DNA of 16,373 bases from CAKQOE01 sp051892195 (GCA_051892195.1 JBJFFZ010000056.1:1-16373), one strand, 5' to 3'. Positions 6,499 to 14,039 are shown, numbered from the stretch's first letter. Translations and numbers: made by a program. The notes: a model not told the origin generated them from the sequence alone.

Positions 6499-6520
6499 GC
6501 CGTAAGGTCCGAAACCCTTG

Positions 6521-6566
6521 AATTCCACCACTTTTCAGCTTTTTTCGGTGGAAAGGATTTTTTTTT
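6521..6566 (+). terminator. Hairpin with plus-strand T-tract
   Basis: TTCCACC and GGTGGAA pair with a long loop, followed on the plus strand by AGGA and nine T. In the plus direction it looks like a weak terminator, but no plus-strand gene precedes it. On the minus strand, where the regulator gene ends, no T-tract follows the hairpin. Confidence 0.3.
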
Positions 6567-6628
6567 AAAACAAGATGTTGGGTTTACAGTAACATTTTCT
6601 ATTTCTCAGATACATGATATCGTATCGG

Positions 6629-9121
6629 TTACGGTTCATTCATAAGCTGCACAGCCTCCGGCTGTGACCCCAGCTTCTGGGCGATCTGACGCCGGGATGT
6701 GATTTCCAGCTTGGCAAACACCCTCTGCAGGGTGGTCTTCACCGTGTTCTCGCTGATGCCCAGCTCCTGGGCAATCTCGCGGTTGATCATTCCCGAGCCT
6801 GCGCACAGGGCAACCTGAGATTCCCTTGCCGTGAGTCCCGGCAGGGAACTGTGCCCCATGGTTTTACGGAACTGCTCCTTCCGTTTGCTGTGTTTTTTCA
6901 TCTCCTTCTGCAGACGGAGAATGAGATCCCCGTGCTCACTGCTGAAATAATGCAGCAGAGGCGCGAGATTCTCTCCATAGCAGACCAGGGAATACAGATT
7001 TCCGGTCTCCTCCGCCAGCTCCAGAGCAGTTTTCAGACGCTCTCTGGCATAATGATGCAGCCCCAGGGCATACCACGCGCTGGCAAACATCACCGCAGCG
7101 GATTCCAGAACCACAGGACTTCCGGTGATAGGCTCCTTTCCGAAAAACAGCTCCTCGCAGCTCAGAAGCTTCGTATATTTTCTGCTTTCTAAAAGAACCG
7201 TCATATGGATGAGATAAGCGGACGGAATAGCAGGGTACAGGATTCCGGAATCCTCGATTCTTCCGCTCAGGATCCACTCCGATTCCAGCTCCTTTATGCC
7301 GGCCTTTGCCCGTCCCCAGTCGTCACAGGCCGCCCGCACAGGCTCAAGAACCGCAGCCCATTTTGCATCCCCCTGAAGAAACCGCATCTCGGAGGATTTT
7401 TTCATGTTGTAGCTTTCTCCCCGCATAAAATTGATCCTGGCCTGAAGAAACGCGATGCAAAGCTGCACCCCCTCCGACCGGTCAGGATATTCCCGGCACT
7501 CCCTTCGGGCGCAGTCCATCAGGATCTCCGCCCGGTCAAAATCCAGCCGCAGAAAGGCCGCCTCCGCCTGGGCCGTGTAGCTGATGCCCGCCCAGCCCCC
7601 TCCGATCAGGGCTGAAGCTGTCTCTGAAATCTCGCCAAGAAGCCTCAGGGTCTCCTCCAGGCTCCCCTGATTGAAAAACAGGCTCAGCAGTGACGCCGAT
7701 CCGAAGGTCCTCGGAATCACGGAATGCTGGGTCCGCTTGACGCCGTCAAAAACAGCCAGAGCATTTTCGTAATCCTGGCGCACCTTGCGAAGATCCTCAT
7801 AGTCCGTCATAGCCTTGAACAGGGAATAGTCGCAGAGCAGAGAATTTTTCTGCTCCGCAGAAAGCTCCTGATCCGCCCCCAGATCCTCCAGAAATTCCAG
7901 CGAAGCCTCCCGGTACAGCTCCAGCTCCCCGGAATTGAAAAACGCCCATGCCATATACAGCATGGCCAGGTGGTACCTGCTTCGGATCTCTCTTGGACAC
8001 CTGCGGTAGTACTCACTGTACTGCTCCCGTTTTTCCTCGTCATTTCCGATCCGCTGTCCCTTTTCAATGGAGATCATCATCTCAGGAAAGGCCTCCGCCT
8101 CAAAATAATAACCCACCGCCTGAACATAGCGTCCCTCTGCCGCCAGCACATCTCCTGCCAGAGTCAGCCGCCGCCTGCGCTCCTGCTTTGTGATGCTTCG
8201 TTCCAGCTCCTCCAGAAGATACTGCCGCCACAGGCTGCCCATCTCGTACCAGCCCCGCGCTTCATTCCAGAACAGAAACATCTGCTGCCGCTGCATTTCC
8301 TTCAGAATCTTCTCTGCATCCGGCTCCTCCGTAAACCGGGCGGCCTGCAGAGCGGTAAAGGATTCCATCAGGCACAGCTTCTGCGCAAACTGCCGCTCCC
8401 GCAGAAACGAGGGCTCCGCCCACAGCCCGGAAAAATATTCCTCCAGATCGGAGTTCAGTTCCAGATACCCCCGGTCCGCCCAGGAAAGCACCATAAAATG
8501 CAGCGCCAGCATCCATCCGTCCGTCATGCGGGCAAGCTCCCCCGCTTCCTTTCGGTCCACCCGGATTCCGCAGGCATGCATATAGCGGACAATATCCTCC
8601 TTATCCAGAAACAGCATTTTTGCCGGAATCACCCGGACATTTCCCGCTGCCACCTCCCGGCTTGCAGATTCCCAGATGCGGACTCTGGATGTTATGAAAA
8701 AGCGAATCCGTCCGTTGCTTGCTGCCGCCAGGCGGCAGAGGGTCACAGCCGCAGCTTTGGCATCCTCTCCCAGCCGGTGAATATCCTCGATGATTATTTT
8801 TATAAACGCATCGGAGCTGCGGATTTCCTGCAGGTTTTTTTCCAGATCATTCAGACCGCCGCACTCCGCATCGGCCAGGTGGGGCCAGGAGGGGCGAAAT
8901 GCCTCCCGGAGACTTCGCTCAAGAATACCGAGTCCTCCATCGTAGATCTGAATCCGCACAAGCCCCTTTTCCTGGGGAATGGATTGCGCAAACACGGTTT
9001 TTCCGGCTCCCGGAGGAGCCGCAAGAAACGTCAGGGGATAATCCCAGAGCTCCTTTCGCAGACTGCTCAGCTGCGGGCTGAAATATTTCGCGGAGGTGTT
9101 GATTTTTTTGGGTCTGGCCAT
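6629..9121 (-). CDS. Large LuxR-type transcriptional regulator (MalT/LAL family, STAND ATPase)
   Basis: An 830-residue regulator with the MalT layout. The N-terminal NTPase domain has a Walker A motif APPGAGKT at about 35-42 and a Walker B-like IIIEDIHRL. The central part is a long helical region, probably TPR-like sensor repeats. The C-terminal LuxR helix-turn-helix is at 763-820 (LTARESQVALCAGSGMINREIAQELGISENTVKTTL, in part). Such proteins bind ATP and an inducer, oligomerise and activate transcription. The ATG at 9121 is preceded by AGGAG at 8 bases; an in-frame start 120 bases upstream lies before the predicted promoter and lacks a site. The gene is divergent from an HU gene. Its inducer and targets cannot be told; neighbouring genes are not an obvious sugar operon. 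Confidence 0.88.
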   Translation of the reverse strand: MARPKKINTSAKYFSPQLSSLRKELWDYPLTFLAAPPGAGKTVFAQSIPQEKGLVRIQIYDGGLGILERSLREAFRPSWPHLADAECGGLNDLEKNLQEIRSSDAFIKIIIEDIHRLGEDAKAAAVTLCRLAAASNGRIRFFITSRVRIWESASREVAAGNVRVIPAKMLFLDKEDIVRYMHACGIRVDRKEAGELARMTDGWMLALHFMVLSWADRGYLELNSDLEEYFSGLWAEPSFLRERQFAQKLCLMESFTALQAARFTEEPDAEKILKEMQRQQMFLFWNEARGWYEMGSLWRQYLLEELERSITKQERRRRLTLAGDVLAAEGRYVQAVGYYFEAEAFPEMMISIEKGQRIGNDEEKREQYSEYYRRCPREIRSRYHLAMLYMAWAFFNSGELELYREASLEFLEDLGADQELSAEQKNSLLCDYSLFKAMTDYEDLRKVRQDYENALAVFDGVKRTQHSVIPRTFGSASLLSLFFNQGSLEETLRLLGEISETASALIGGGWAGISYTAQAEAAFLRLDFDRAEILMDCARRECREYPDRSEGVQLCIAFLQARINFMRGESYNMKKSSEMRFLQGDAKWAAVLEPVRAACDDWGRAKAGIKELESEWILSGRIEDSGILYPAIPSAYLIHMTVLLESRKYTKLLSCEELFFGKEPITGSPVVLESAAVMFASAWYALGLHHYARERLKTALELAEETGNLYSLVCYGENLAPLLHYFSSEHGDLILRLQKEMKKHSKRKEQFRKTMGHSSLPGLTARESQVALCAGSGMINREIAQELGISENTVKTTLQRVFAKLEITSRRQIAQKLGSQPEAVQLMNEP

Positions 9122-9129
9122 GGCGAGTG

Positions 9130-9134
9130 CTCCT
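9130..9134 (-). promoter_or_regulatory. Ribosome binding site of the LuxR-type regulator
   Basis: AGGAG, 8 bases before the ATG at 9121. It decides the start against a longer frame. Confidence 0.75.
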
Positions 9135-9162
9135 GTCACAATTTGCGGTACAAAAATACATT

Positions 9163-9183
9163 CACCCGTTTCGGGTGTTTTTT
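9163..9183. other. Hairpin in the regulator leader; terminator-like on the plus strand
   Basis: CACCCG (9163-9168) pairs with CGGGTG (9172-9177) around TTT, followed on the plus strand by six T. On the plus strand this is a short intrinsic terminator that would stop antisense read-through before the HU gene. On the minus strand it is a stem-loop in the predicted regulator leader, just after the start site. Confidence 0.5.
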
Positions 9184-9190
9184 CCTTATT

Positions 9191-9219
9191 ATTATATAAT
9201 ATAATACTCTTGTAGTCAT
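9191..9219 (-). promoter_or_regulatory. Promoter of the LuxR-type regulator
   Basis: On the minus strand ATGACT (9214-9219) is 17 bases from a perfect TATAAT (9191-9196). The start would be near 9184, a leader of about 62 bases. The AT-rich stretch also holds TATAAT on the plus strand, which may serve the HU gene, though I see no good -35 for it. Confidence 0.5.
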
Positions 9220-9264
9220 ATGAAAAAGTATGCAAAGGCAAAATGCGGAAGGAAAGATGTGTAA

Positions 9265-9546
9265 ATGAACAAATCCTCGTTGATTCAGAAGCTGGTGGAT
9301 GAGACAGAGCTCCCCCAGAAAGAGGTGGAAGCTGTTCTGAATTCTTTTTTACAGTGTGTGGAATCCTGTCTGAAACAGGGTGAAAAGGTTCAGCTTATGG
9401 GCTTCGGGACCTTTGATGTACGCCGTACAGAACCGCGTCCCGGCAGAAATCCCCGCCATCCGGAGGTTGAGATCACCATCCCGGCTTCGAACGTTCCTTA
9501 TTTCAGACCGGGCAAGATGCTGCGGGACGCACTGAATCCAAAATAA
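9265..9546 (+). CDS. HU-family DNA-binding protein
   Basis: A 93-residue nucleoid protein of the HU/IHF family, which binds and bends DNA as a dimer. The sequence starts MNKSSLIQKLVDETELPQKE, the helical dimer part. The signature follows: GFGTFDVRRTEPRPGRNPRHPE (about 47-68, in part), with the RPGRNP arm whose proline inserts into the minor groove, then VPYFRPGKMLRDALN at the C-terminus. Length is normal. The ATG at 9265 follows GGAAGGAAAG about 8-11 bases upstream. It is alone between a divergent regulator and a terminator. Whether it is the main HU of the cell or a second copy cannot be judged here. Confidence 0.95.
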   Translation: MNKSSLIQKLVDETELPQKEVEAVLNSFLQCVESCLKQGEKVQLMGFGTFDVRRTEPRPGRNPRHPEVEITIPASNVPYFRPGKMLRDALNPK

Positions 9547-9593
9547 AAGCAGCCGGTGTTTTCCGGTTCTTCCTGAAAAAGGTTCAAAAATAC

Positions 9594-9632
9594 AGCAGTC
9601 TGTGAAAACTGATTTTCCGGACTGCTTTTTTC
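9594..9632 (+). terminator. Intrinsic terminator of the HU gene
   Basis: AGCAGTC (9594-9600) pairs with GACTGCT (9619-9625) and the inner part continues through weaker pairs (GAAAA/TTTTC), followed by a T-run (9625-9631). Confidence 0.85.
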
Positions 9633-9641
9633 TGTTACAAT
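9613..9641 (+). promoter_or_regulatory. Candidate promoter of the thioesterase gene
   Basis: TACAAT (9636-9641) is preceded by TGT, an extended -10, and a poor TTTTCC lies 17 bases before it. It overlaps the HU terminator. Confidence 0.35.
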
Positions 9642-9683
9642 CAATTCATAGGCTATCAGAAAAAAGATTCAGATGATTCAGAT

Positions 9684-9689
9684 GGAGGG
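9684..9689 (+). promoter_or_regulatory. Ribosome binding site of the thioesterase gene
   Basis: GGAGGG, 4 bases before the ATG at 9694. It makes 9694 the likely start rather than the in-frame ATG at 9673, which has no such site. Confidence 0.65.
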
Positions 9690-9693
9690 TAAC

Positions 9694-10161
9694 ATGCGCT
9701 GGACACATGAAGAACGGAAACAGAAACTGATGGAGATCACAAACCGCGATGCTGAGATCAACGGAAAGGCAGGGGCGGACATCTACCGCATGGAGTTTGT
9801 GGATTATACAGAAAATGACGAGCTGATCCTGAAATATTACATTCTCCCGTGGCAGAGAAATCCATTCGGAAATCTCCAGGGAGGCATGATCTGCTACTAT
9901 ATCGATGCCACTGCAGGGGCTCTTTCCTGGGCCGCCGTGGACTGCGACCCGGTAGGAACCGTTGATATAGATGTCAACTTCATCCGGGCCGTGGAAGAAA
10001 AAAGCGAGTACATTACCGTAAAGGCCAAGGTAATCAGCATCGGCCGCCGTGTCATCGTGGCCACAGCGGAGGTCTACGATCCCGATGGCTGGCTTATGGC
10101 GGTTGCCACAACCAATACCACAAGGCTGCTTCCGCCGGATCCGAATCCGATTATCGTTTAA
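9694..10161 (+). CDS. Hotdog-fold thioesterase (PaaI/4HBT family)
   Basis: A 155-residue single hotdog-domain protein, likely an acyl-CoA thioesterase acting in the cytoplasm. The family's active-site helix is visible as NPFGNLQGGMICYYIDATAGALSW (in part, near 50-73). The usual HGG is QGG here, and the Asp of YYIDATAG is the likely catalytic acid. The strands VGTVDIDVNFIRAV and YITVKAKVISIGRRVIVATAEVYD follow, as in PaaI proteins. The ATG at 9694 is preferred on its ribosome binding site. It is flanked by the HU terminator and a bidirectional terminator, so it is probably transcribed alone. The acyl substrate is unknown. Confidence 0.85.
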   Translation: MRWTHEERKQKLMEITNRDAEINGKAGADIYRMEFVDYTENDELILKYYILPWQRNPFGNLQGGMICYYIDATAGALSWAAVDCDPVGTVDIDVNFIRAVEEKSEYITVKAKVISIGRRVIVATAEVYDPDGWLMAVATTNTTRLLPPDPNPIIV

Positions 10162-10213
10162 AGGACGCGTTTTCTGTGAATCGGTCCCGGGGGCACCGAT
10201 CGGAAAACAGAAA

Positions 10214-10258
10214 AATGCCTGTATCCTCACAGCTCTGAGGGTACAGGCATTGTTTTTT
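10214..10258. terminator. Bidirectional terminator between convergent genes
   Basis: AATGCCTGTA (10214-10223) pairs with TACAGGCATT (10242-10251), with further pairing inside (CCTCA/TGAGG), followed by TTTTTT on the plus strand and preceded by AAAAA for the minus strand. It serves the thioesterase gene and the minus-strand operon that ends at 10259. Confidence 0.88.
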
Positions 10259-10546
10259 CTACTCGTTATCCTTTGCTTTCTTAAAGAACACCACGGACCC
10301 GTCCGCCAGGCGGACGCCCGGTGTATCGCCGGAATTTGCCATAAAGTACCGGATCAGTTCTCCTGTCTTTGACCGCAGGGCCACCGTCTGCCCCTTATCC
10401 TGAAGCAGGGACCACCCTCTTGGTACATAATATTCTGCGGAAGAAACCGGCAGGCCCTGGCCCCCGGCAAGAAGCTCCAGGCTGTAGGTGTTTTCATATC
10501 CCCGGTATCCTCTGGTTCTGAAAATCGTGACTGTCTGTTTTTCCAT
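10259..10546 (-). CDS. Small protein of unknown function
   Basis: A 95-residue soluble protein I do not recognise. It starts MEKQTVTIFRTRGYRGYENTY and is rich in short strand-like stretches (SLELL, VALRSK, GSVVFFKK), so probably a small beta-rich fold. There are no cysteines, no histidines, no membrane segment and no signal peptide. The ATG at 10546 is preceded by AAGGAAA at about 8 bases. It begins 36 bases after the end of the cysteine hydrolase gene and shares its terminator, so the two are probably one operon. Coding seems real from the ribosome binding site, spacing and terminator, but the function is open. Confidence 0.7.
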   Translation of the reverse strand: MEKQTVTIFRTRGYRGYENTYSLELLAGGQGLPVSSAEYYVPRGWSLLQDKGQTVALRSKTGELIRYFMANSGDTPGVRLADGSVVFFKKAKDNE

Positions 10547-10582
10547 AACGCTGTTTCCTTTCCGTCCCTGTCCGGTGTGTTT

Positions 10583-11140
10583 CTATCTGCAGGCTGCGGC
10601 GATCCGTTCTACATCCTGGCGGGTCTCAAGCCGTTCATCGATGAGAAATCTCGGTCCGATGAGATGCTCCATGCTGATGATGCCGGCCTGCTGGTACTTT
10701 TCCCCGTCATGGGAGCCGCAGTACCGGGTAAGAACCAGAGGGCGGACCCCCAGCTCAAACAGATCCGTTGCCGTGGCCAGCACACAGCACTCTGTGTCGT
10801 ATCCCAGAACGAAGACGTGCTCCGGAAGGGCTCCGCTGTTTAGCTTTTTCAGAAGGCTGATCATCTCGTCGTTCATGCTGGAATAGGTGTTTTTTGTGGT
10901 GATATAATCAACGTAGGGTTTGATTTCCGGCCGGAGGTCCTGCTCTTCTTCTGTGCAGAGATCCTTCCAGTCCATGAGGCGCCAGATGATGCTTCCCTCT
11001 TCATTCCAGTATTTTGTAGCGATAACGGTATCAAAAATCTTTCGTTCCAGAAGGTCGCAGATCCTTGCGAAGGACTCCTCCGCATAGGGAGTTTTTACGA
11101 AACCGTTCTGAACATCAACAAGAATTAATATATTATTCAT
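10583..11140 (-). CDS. Isochorismatase-family cysteine hydrolase (nicotinamidase-like)
   Basis: A 185-residue cytoplasmic hydrolase of the isochorismatase superfamily, whose members cleave amides or related bonds using Asp-Lys-Cys. The triad is visible: Asp9 in LVDVQNGF, Lys83 in TTKNTYSS and Cys119 in GYDTECCVLATATDL, the last matching the usual TDxCV motif as DTECCV. The length fits the family. The substrate cannot be told; nicotinamidase, carbamoylase and plain isochorismatase are all possible. The ATG at 11140 is the likely start, but a TTG two codons earlier has better spacing to AAGGA and cannot be excluded. It heads a two-gene operon with the 95-residue protein and is divergent from a radical SAM gene. 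Confidence 0.88.
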   Translation of the reverse strand: MNNILILVDVQNGFVKTPYAEESFARICDLLERKIFDTVIATKYWNEEGSIIWRLMDWKDLCTEEEQDLRPEIKPYVDYITTKNTYSSMNDEMISLLKKLNSGALPEHVFVLGYDTECCVLATATDLFELGVRPLVLTRYCGSHDGEKYQQAGIISMEHLIGPRFLIDERLETRQDVERIAAACR

Positions 11141-11188
11141 AACCAATTATTTCCTTTACTTCTTATTCTTAATTTTCAAAGAATTACT

Positions 11189-11217
11189 TTGACTAAAGGA
11201 TAGCATTGCCTTATATT
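11189..11217 (+). promoter_or_regulatory. Promoter of the radical SAM gene
   Basis: TTGACT (11189-11194) and TATATT (11212-11217) are 17 bases apart. The start would be near 11224, a leader of about 45 bases. Confidence 0.65.
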
Positions 11218-11244
11218 ATATTATAGTTTTAACAGCAAACACAA
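11215..11244 (-). promoter_or_regulatory. Candidate promoter of the cysteine hydrolase operon
   Basis: On the minus strand TTGTGT (11239-11244) lies 18 bases from a perfect TATAAT (11215-11220). It overlaps the plus-strand promoter, so both divergent genes may share control. Confidence 0.4.
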
Positions 11245-11268
11245 TAGAATTTACGAAAGGAACAGCTT

Positions 11269-11865
11269 ATGTCAGATATATTTTATGCATACGGCGGTTC
11301 TGCATACGCCAATCTTACAAATAAATGTCCATGCAGGTGCACCTTCTGCATCCGCAAAAACGGTGACTCTGTGGGGACAGCAACAAATCTCTGGCTTGAG
11401 AAGGATCCTTCCATGGATGATATTCTCAGAGAGCTGGAACAGTTTCCCCTCAGGGATTATCCGGAGCTGGTGTTCTGCGGTTACGGTGAACCTACCTGCG
11501 CCGTGGAAAATCTTGCGGCCACAGCCCGCTACATCAAGGAAAACTACGGGGTAAAGACCCGCATCAATACAAACGGCCTGGGAAACCTCATCAATCAGCG
11601 GGAGATTCTACCGGAGATCGCTCCGTGGATCGATGCAGTTTCCATCAGCCTCAATGCTCCCACTGCGGAGAAGTACAATGCCATCTGCCAGCCTGTTTAT
11701 GAAGGGGCCTTTGAGGAAATGCTCCGCTTTGCAAAAAGCTGCAGGGGCGTGATCCCGGAGATCACCTTCACCGTTGTGGATGTTCTCCCTCCGGAGGATA
11801 TCCAGGCATGCCGGCAGATTGCCGAAGATCTGGGGATTCAGTTCCGGGTCAGAGTCAAGGAATAA
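11269..11865 (+). CDS. Radical SAM protein, TatD-associated type
   Basis: A 198-residue radical SAM enzyme. The opening YAYGGSAYANLTNKCPCRCTFCIRKNG (in part) holds the cluster motif C20-x3-C24-x2-C27, with an extra Cys22. GYGEPT (near 71-76) is the SAM-binding motif in place of GGEP. The conserved TRINTNGLGN and VSISLNAPTAEKYNAICQP segments follow. This matches the short proteins called TatD family-associated radical SAM proteins, whose reaction is unknown; they resemble the NrdG/pyruvate-formate-lyase activase branch in size but lack a known partner. No tatD gene is in the window. The ATG at 11269 follows AAAGGAAC. The next gene starts 54 bases downstream, so the two may be co-transcribed. 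Confidence 0.85.
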   Translation: MSDIFYAYGGSAYANLTNKCPCRCTFCIRKNGDSVGTATNLWLEKDPSMDDILRELEQFPLRDYPELVFCGYGEPTCAVENLAATARYIKENYGVKTRINTNGLGNLINQREILPEIAPWIDAVSISLNAPTAEKYNAICQPVYEGAFEEMLRFAKSCRGVIPEITFTVVDVLPPEDIQACRQIAEDLGIQFRVRVKE

Positions 11866-11919
11866 AATGTTCTGTTCACAGTAAAAATCGGACAAGATCC
11901 GCAGGAAGGAATCACAGCA

Positions 11920-12798
11920 ATGTTTCAGATAAAAAAGGACAACTACAATACCGTTCAGCTGCTGCCTGACTACAACTCCAGCAGTGTACGCAGCAACGCA
12001 TCCTTCAGAAGAGGCCGTCACACCACATGGATGATCGCCGTTCTGGTTATTGTGCTGCTGGCAGCTCTGCTTCTGGCAGGAGGATATATCTACTTCACCC
12101 ATTTCAGTCCCGTCAATGCCTATGAAAAGGCTCTGGCGGAGCAGGACTACAGCACCTGCAGGGAGCTGAGTGAAGAAAACTCTTTCGACACTGCCTTCGT
12201 AGAAGGAATCCGCACCTCCCTCCTGGCGGAAGCGGACGGAATCCTGAGCAGCTACAAAGAAGGCTCCCTGAAATCCGATGAAGCCGTTGCGCAGCTGCAG
12301 AATCTGAACGACATCTCCGACGGCGCTTTTCAGGAGTCCATTGACGGTATGGTCAATGAGATTCAGGTTTCCGAGCAGGTATATGATGCGTTCCGGGATG
12401 CGGAAGCCACCCTTCTTTCCCAGAAGTACCTGGAAGGTCTGAAAAAGCTTATGACCACAGCCTCCGCCGCCGCGGAGCACGGGGTGGATCTTGACAGCGA
12501 GATTTCCACGGCTATGACAGACAATCAGTACGGCATCAAGGCTGCACTGTTCCGGGAATTCTCCACCATGATCCGCAGAGCCGAATACAAACAGATCACC
12601 TCTTATATCGATTTTGTTTCGCCATACATCGGCGATTCTGATTTTACAGACTTCCGCACTGCAGTGGCCGGGGTTCAGGCAGGAACAGTTACTGCCAGAA
12701 ACGCATCCCGGACAGCCTCAACTGTGGCAGCCAATGCAGATGCTGCAGCTCAGGCCCAGCGGCGCACCGCTGAGCCTCAGACAGGCACACAGGAATAG
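11920..12798 (+). CDS. Membrane-anchored protein of unknown function
   Basis: A 292-residue protein I do not recognise. Residues 1-36 are a polar, basic cytoplasmic tail. Residues 37-59 (WMIAVLVIVLLAALLLAGGYIYF, in part) are one membrane segment. The rest, about 62-260, is charged and helical and should lie outside the cell by the positive-inside rule. The tail from about 260 is Ala/Thr/Arg/Gln-rich and disordered. No catalytic motif or cysteine is seen beyond one Cys in the helical part. The start at 11920 follows AGGAAGGA about 9 bases upstream. It sits 54 bases after the radical SAM gene and ends in a strong terminator. It might be a structural or sensing protein at the cell surface; that is a guess. 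Confidence 0.75.
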   Translation: MFQIKKDNYNTVQLLPDYNSSSVRSNASFRRGRHTTWMIAVLVIVLLAALLLAGGYIYFTHFSPVNAYEKALAEQDYSTCRELSEENSFDTAFVEGIRTSLLAEADGILSSYKEGSLKSDEAVAQLQNLNDISDGAFQESIDGMVNEIQVSEQVYDAFRDAEATLLSQKYLEGLKKLMTTASAAAEHGVDLDSEISTAMTDNQYGIKAALFREFSTMIRRAEYKQITSYIDFVSPYIGDSDFTDFRTAVAGVQAGTVTARNASRTASTVAANADAAAQAQRRTAEPQTGTQE

Positions 12799-12803
12799 AC
12801 GCG

Positions 12804-12831
12804 AAAAAACCGGCCCCGGGGCCGGTTTTTT
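12804..12831. terminator. Perfect 28-bp palindromic bidirectional terminator
   Basis: AAAAAACCGGCCCC (12804-12817) is exactly mirrored by 12818-12831. It provides a GC-rich stem and six T on both strands, ending the membrane protein gene from the left and the GGDEF gene from the right. Confidence 0.9.
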
Positions 12832-12837
12832 ATCATT

Positions 12838-13977
12838 CTATATCATTTCTTTGAGCACCACGACCTTGTCCCGGCCGGTTTTCTTCGCCTTGTACAGGGC
12901 GCTGTCCGCCAGAGCGAACCAGGTTTTTTCGTTCATTCCCGGAGCCAGCTGGGCGATGCCTGCGCTGACGGTGACTCTTATGCCCGGGGCAAAGCTGTAA
13001 CGGATGGAGCTGAAATCGGAGCGGATATCCTCCAGCAGCTTTACCACCTGATCGATGTTGATCTTGTCCGACAGGATGACAAACTCCTCCCCTCCGTAGC
13101 GGAAGGCGCTGGCAACTCCTGCCGTTCTTGTCCGCATGCAGGAGGAAAGATTCATCAGCACCTCGTCCCCCCGAAGATGCCCGTAGGTATCGTTGACCTT
13201 TTTGAACAGGTCGATATCAAGAATGGCCATCACCGGCATATTGGCCGGATACGCCCCTGTTTTCTCCCAGTCCATCATGCTTCTGATCCGGACACTGACG
13301 GTCTCATCAAAGGTCTTGCGGTTGTACAGCCCTGTCAGCGGGTCGATTTTCATCTCTTCCATCATCCTGGTCTGGCGGCGCTGTACAGCCCGCAGGGTCT
13401 TCATCTGATCAGACTGATACCTGGCCAGGCTCCCCATGACGATAAAGGCTGCCACACTGAAAATCCACGCAGCCACACAGTTTGCGGCTGCCCCGGAAGC
13501 AGAATGATAGATATCATCGTGCACCGCCCTGATGGTGGTAAGCCCTGTCACCACAAAGGCTATCACAAGCTCCGCCACAGCCATTTTGCGGTCCAGCAGC
13601 ATCATGGACACCACGATGGCAATCACGGGAGCCGGAAGCAGGGCCGTCAGATCATCGTGGACGAACTGCACCTCCAGGCTTACGATCAGAAGAGCGGCGC
13701 ACACGATCCGGTTCTTTTGCTGCTCGCTGTACTTTTTCGACGCCTCCAGATACCTTGCCGCAAAGCAGACCGGTATATTGACGGCTGCCGATATAACAGG
13801 ATAATGAAGGAAATACCTGAAAAACGGAAGCTCAAAATCCTGAAATACAATGCCAAAAATCAGATACCAGATAACCTCCAGTGTAATCTCCACTAAAATC
13901 ACGATTCCGAGACTGTTCAGCATATACCGGCGCCATCTGGAGTTCTGACTGTTTTTTTCCTGTAATACGGAATTCAT
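12838..13977 (-). CDS. Membrane diguanylate cyclase (GGDEF domain)
   Basis: A 379-residue membrane protein. Residues 20-185 hold about five or six hydrophobic segments (e.g. 22-45, 56-76, 92-127, 132-147, 163-183), an uncharacterised integral sensor. A short helical linker (188-210) leads to the GGDEF domain: DPLTGLYNR (212-220), DIDLFKKVNDTYGH (254-267, metal and substrate binding) and the intact signature GGEEF (295-299). It should make cyclic di-GMP from GTP. The inhibitory I-site RxxD, expected at 286-289, reads AGVA, so product feedback at that site is lost. The ATG at 13977 follows GAGGT at 7 bases. It has its own promoter and shares a bidirectional terminator with the gene on its left. 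The signal sensed is unknown. Confidence 0.92.
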   Translation of the reverse strand: MNSVLQEKNSQNSRWRRYMLNSLGIVILVEITLEVIWYLIFGIVFQDFELPFFRYFLHYPVISAAVNIPVCFAARYLEASKKYSEQQKNRIVCAALLIVSLEVQFVHDDLTALLPAPVIAIVVSMMLLDRKMAVAELVIAFVVTGLTTIRAVHDDIYHSASGAAANCVAAWIFSVAAFIVMGSLARYQSDQMKTLRAVQRRQTRMMEEMKIDPLTGLYNRKTFDETVSVRIRSMMDWEKTGAYPANMPVMAILDIDLFKKVNDTYGHLRGDEVLMNLSSCMRTRTAGVASAFRYGGEEFVILSDKINIDQVVKLLEDIRSDFSSIRYSFAPGIRVTVSAGIAQLAPGMNEKTWFALADSALYKAKKTGRDKVVVLKEMI

Positions 13978-14010
13978 ACATTTACCTCACCATTTCATTC
14001 ACCTTTGTAC

Positions 14011-14039
14011 ATTGTAGTATCAAATAATAGTGAAATCAA
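14011..14039 (-). promoter_or_regulatory. Promoter of the GGDEF gene
   Basis: On the minus strand TTGATT (14034-14039) and TACAAT (14011-14016) are 17 bases apart, giving a leader of about 27 bases. Confidence 0.6.

Larger units (their letters stand above)
6216..6628. other. 413-base control region upstream of nrdD
   Basis: No gene is seen here. From right to left it holds a short palindromic stretch after the regulator stop (GATAC/GTATC, 6610-6627), a hairpin with a plus-strand T-tract (6521-6566), a 16-base inverted repeat (6483-6498), an NrdR-like box inside a promoter (6445-6471), an inverted repeat TTTAGTTGA/TCAACTAAA (6418-6447), a second promoter (6289-6318) and two small GC-rich hairpins in the leader (6249-6280). 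Confidence 0.7.

Noticed and set aside
7724..9199. A 491-codon plus-strand frame
   Set aside because: It is antisense to the LuxR-type regulator, whose motifs are unmistakable; the product is rich in Pro, His, Leu and Arg, typical of a shadow frame.
11608..12480. A 290-codon minus-strand frame
   Set aside because: Overlaps two plus-strand genes that have good ribosome binding sites and recognisable content.
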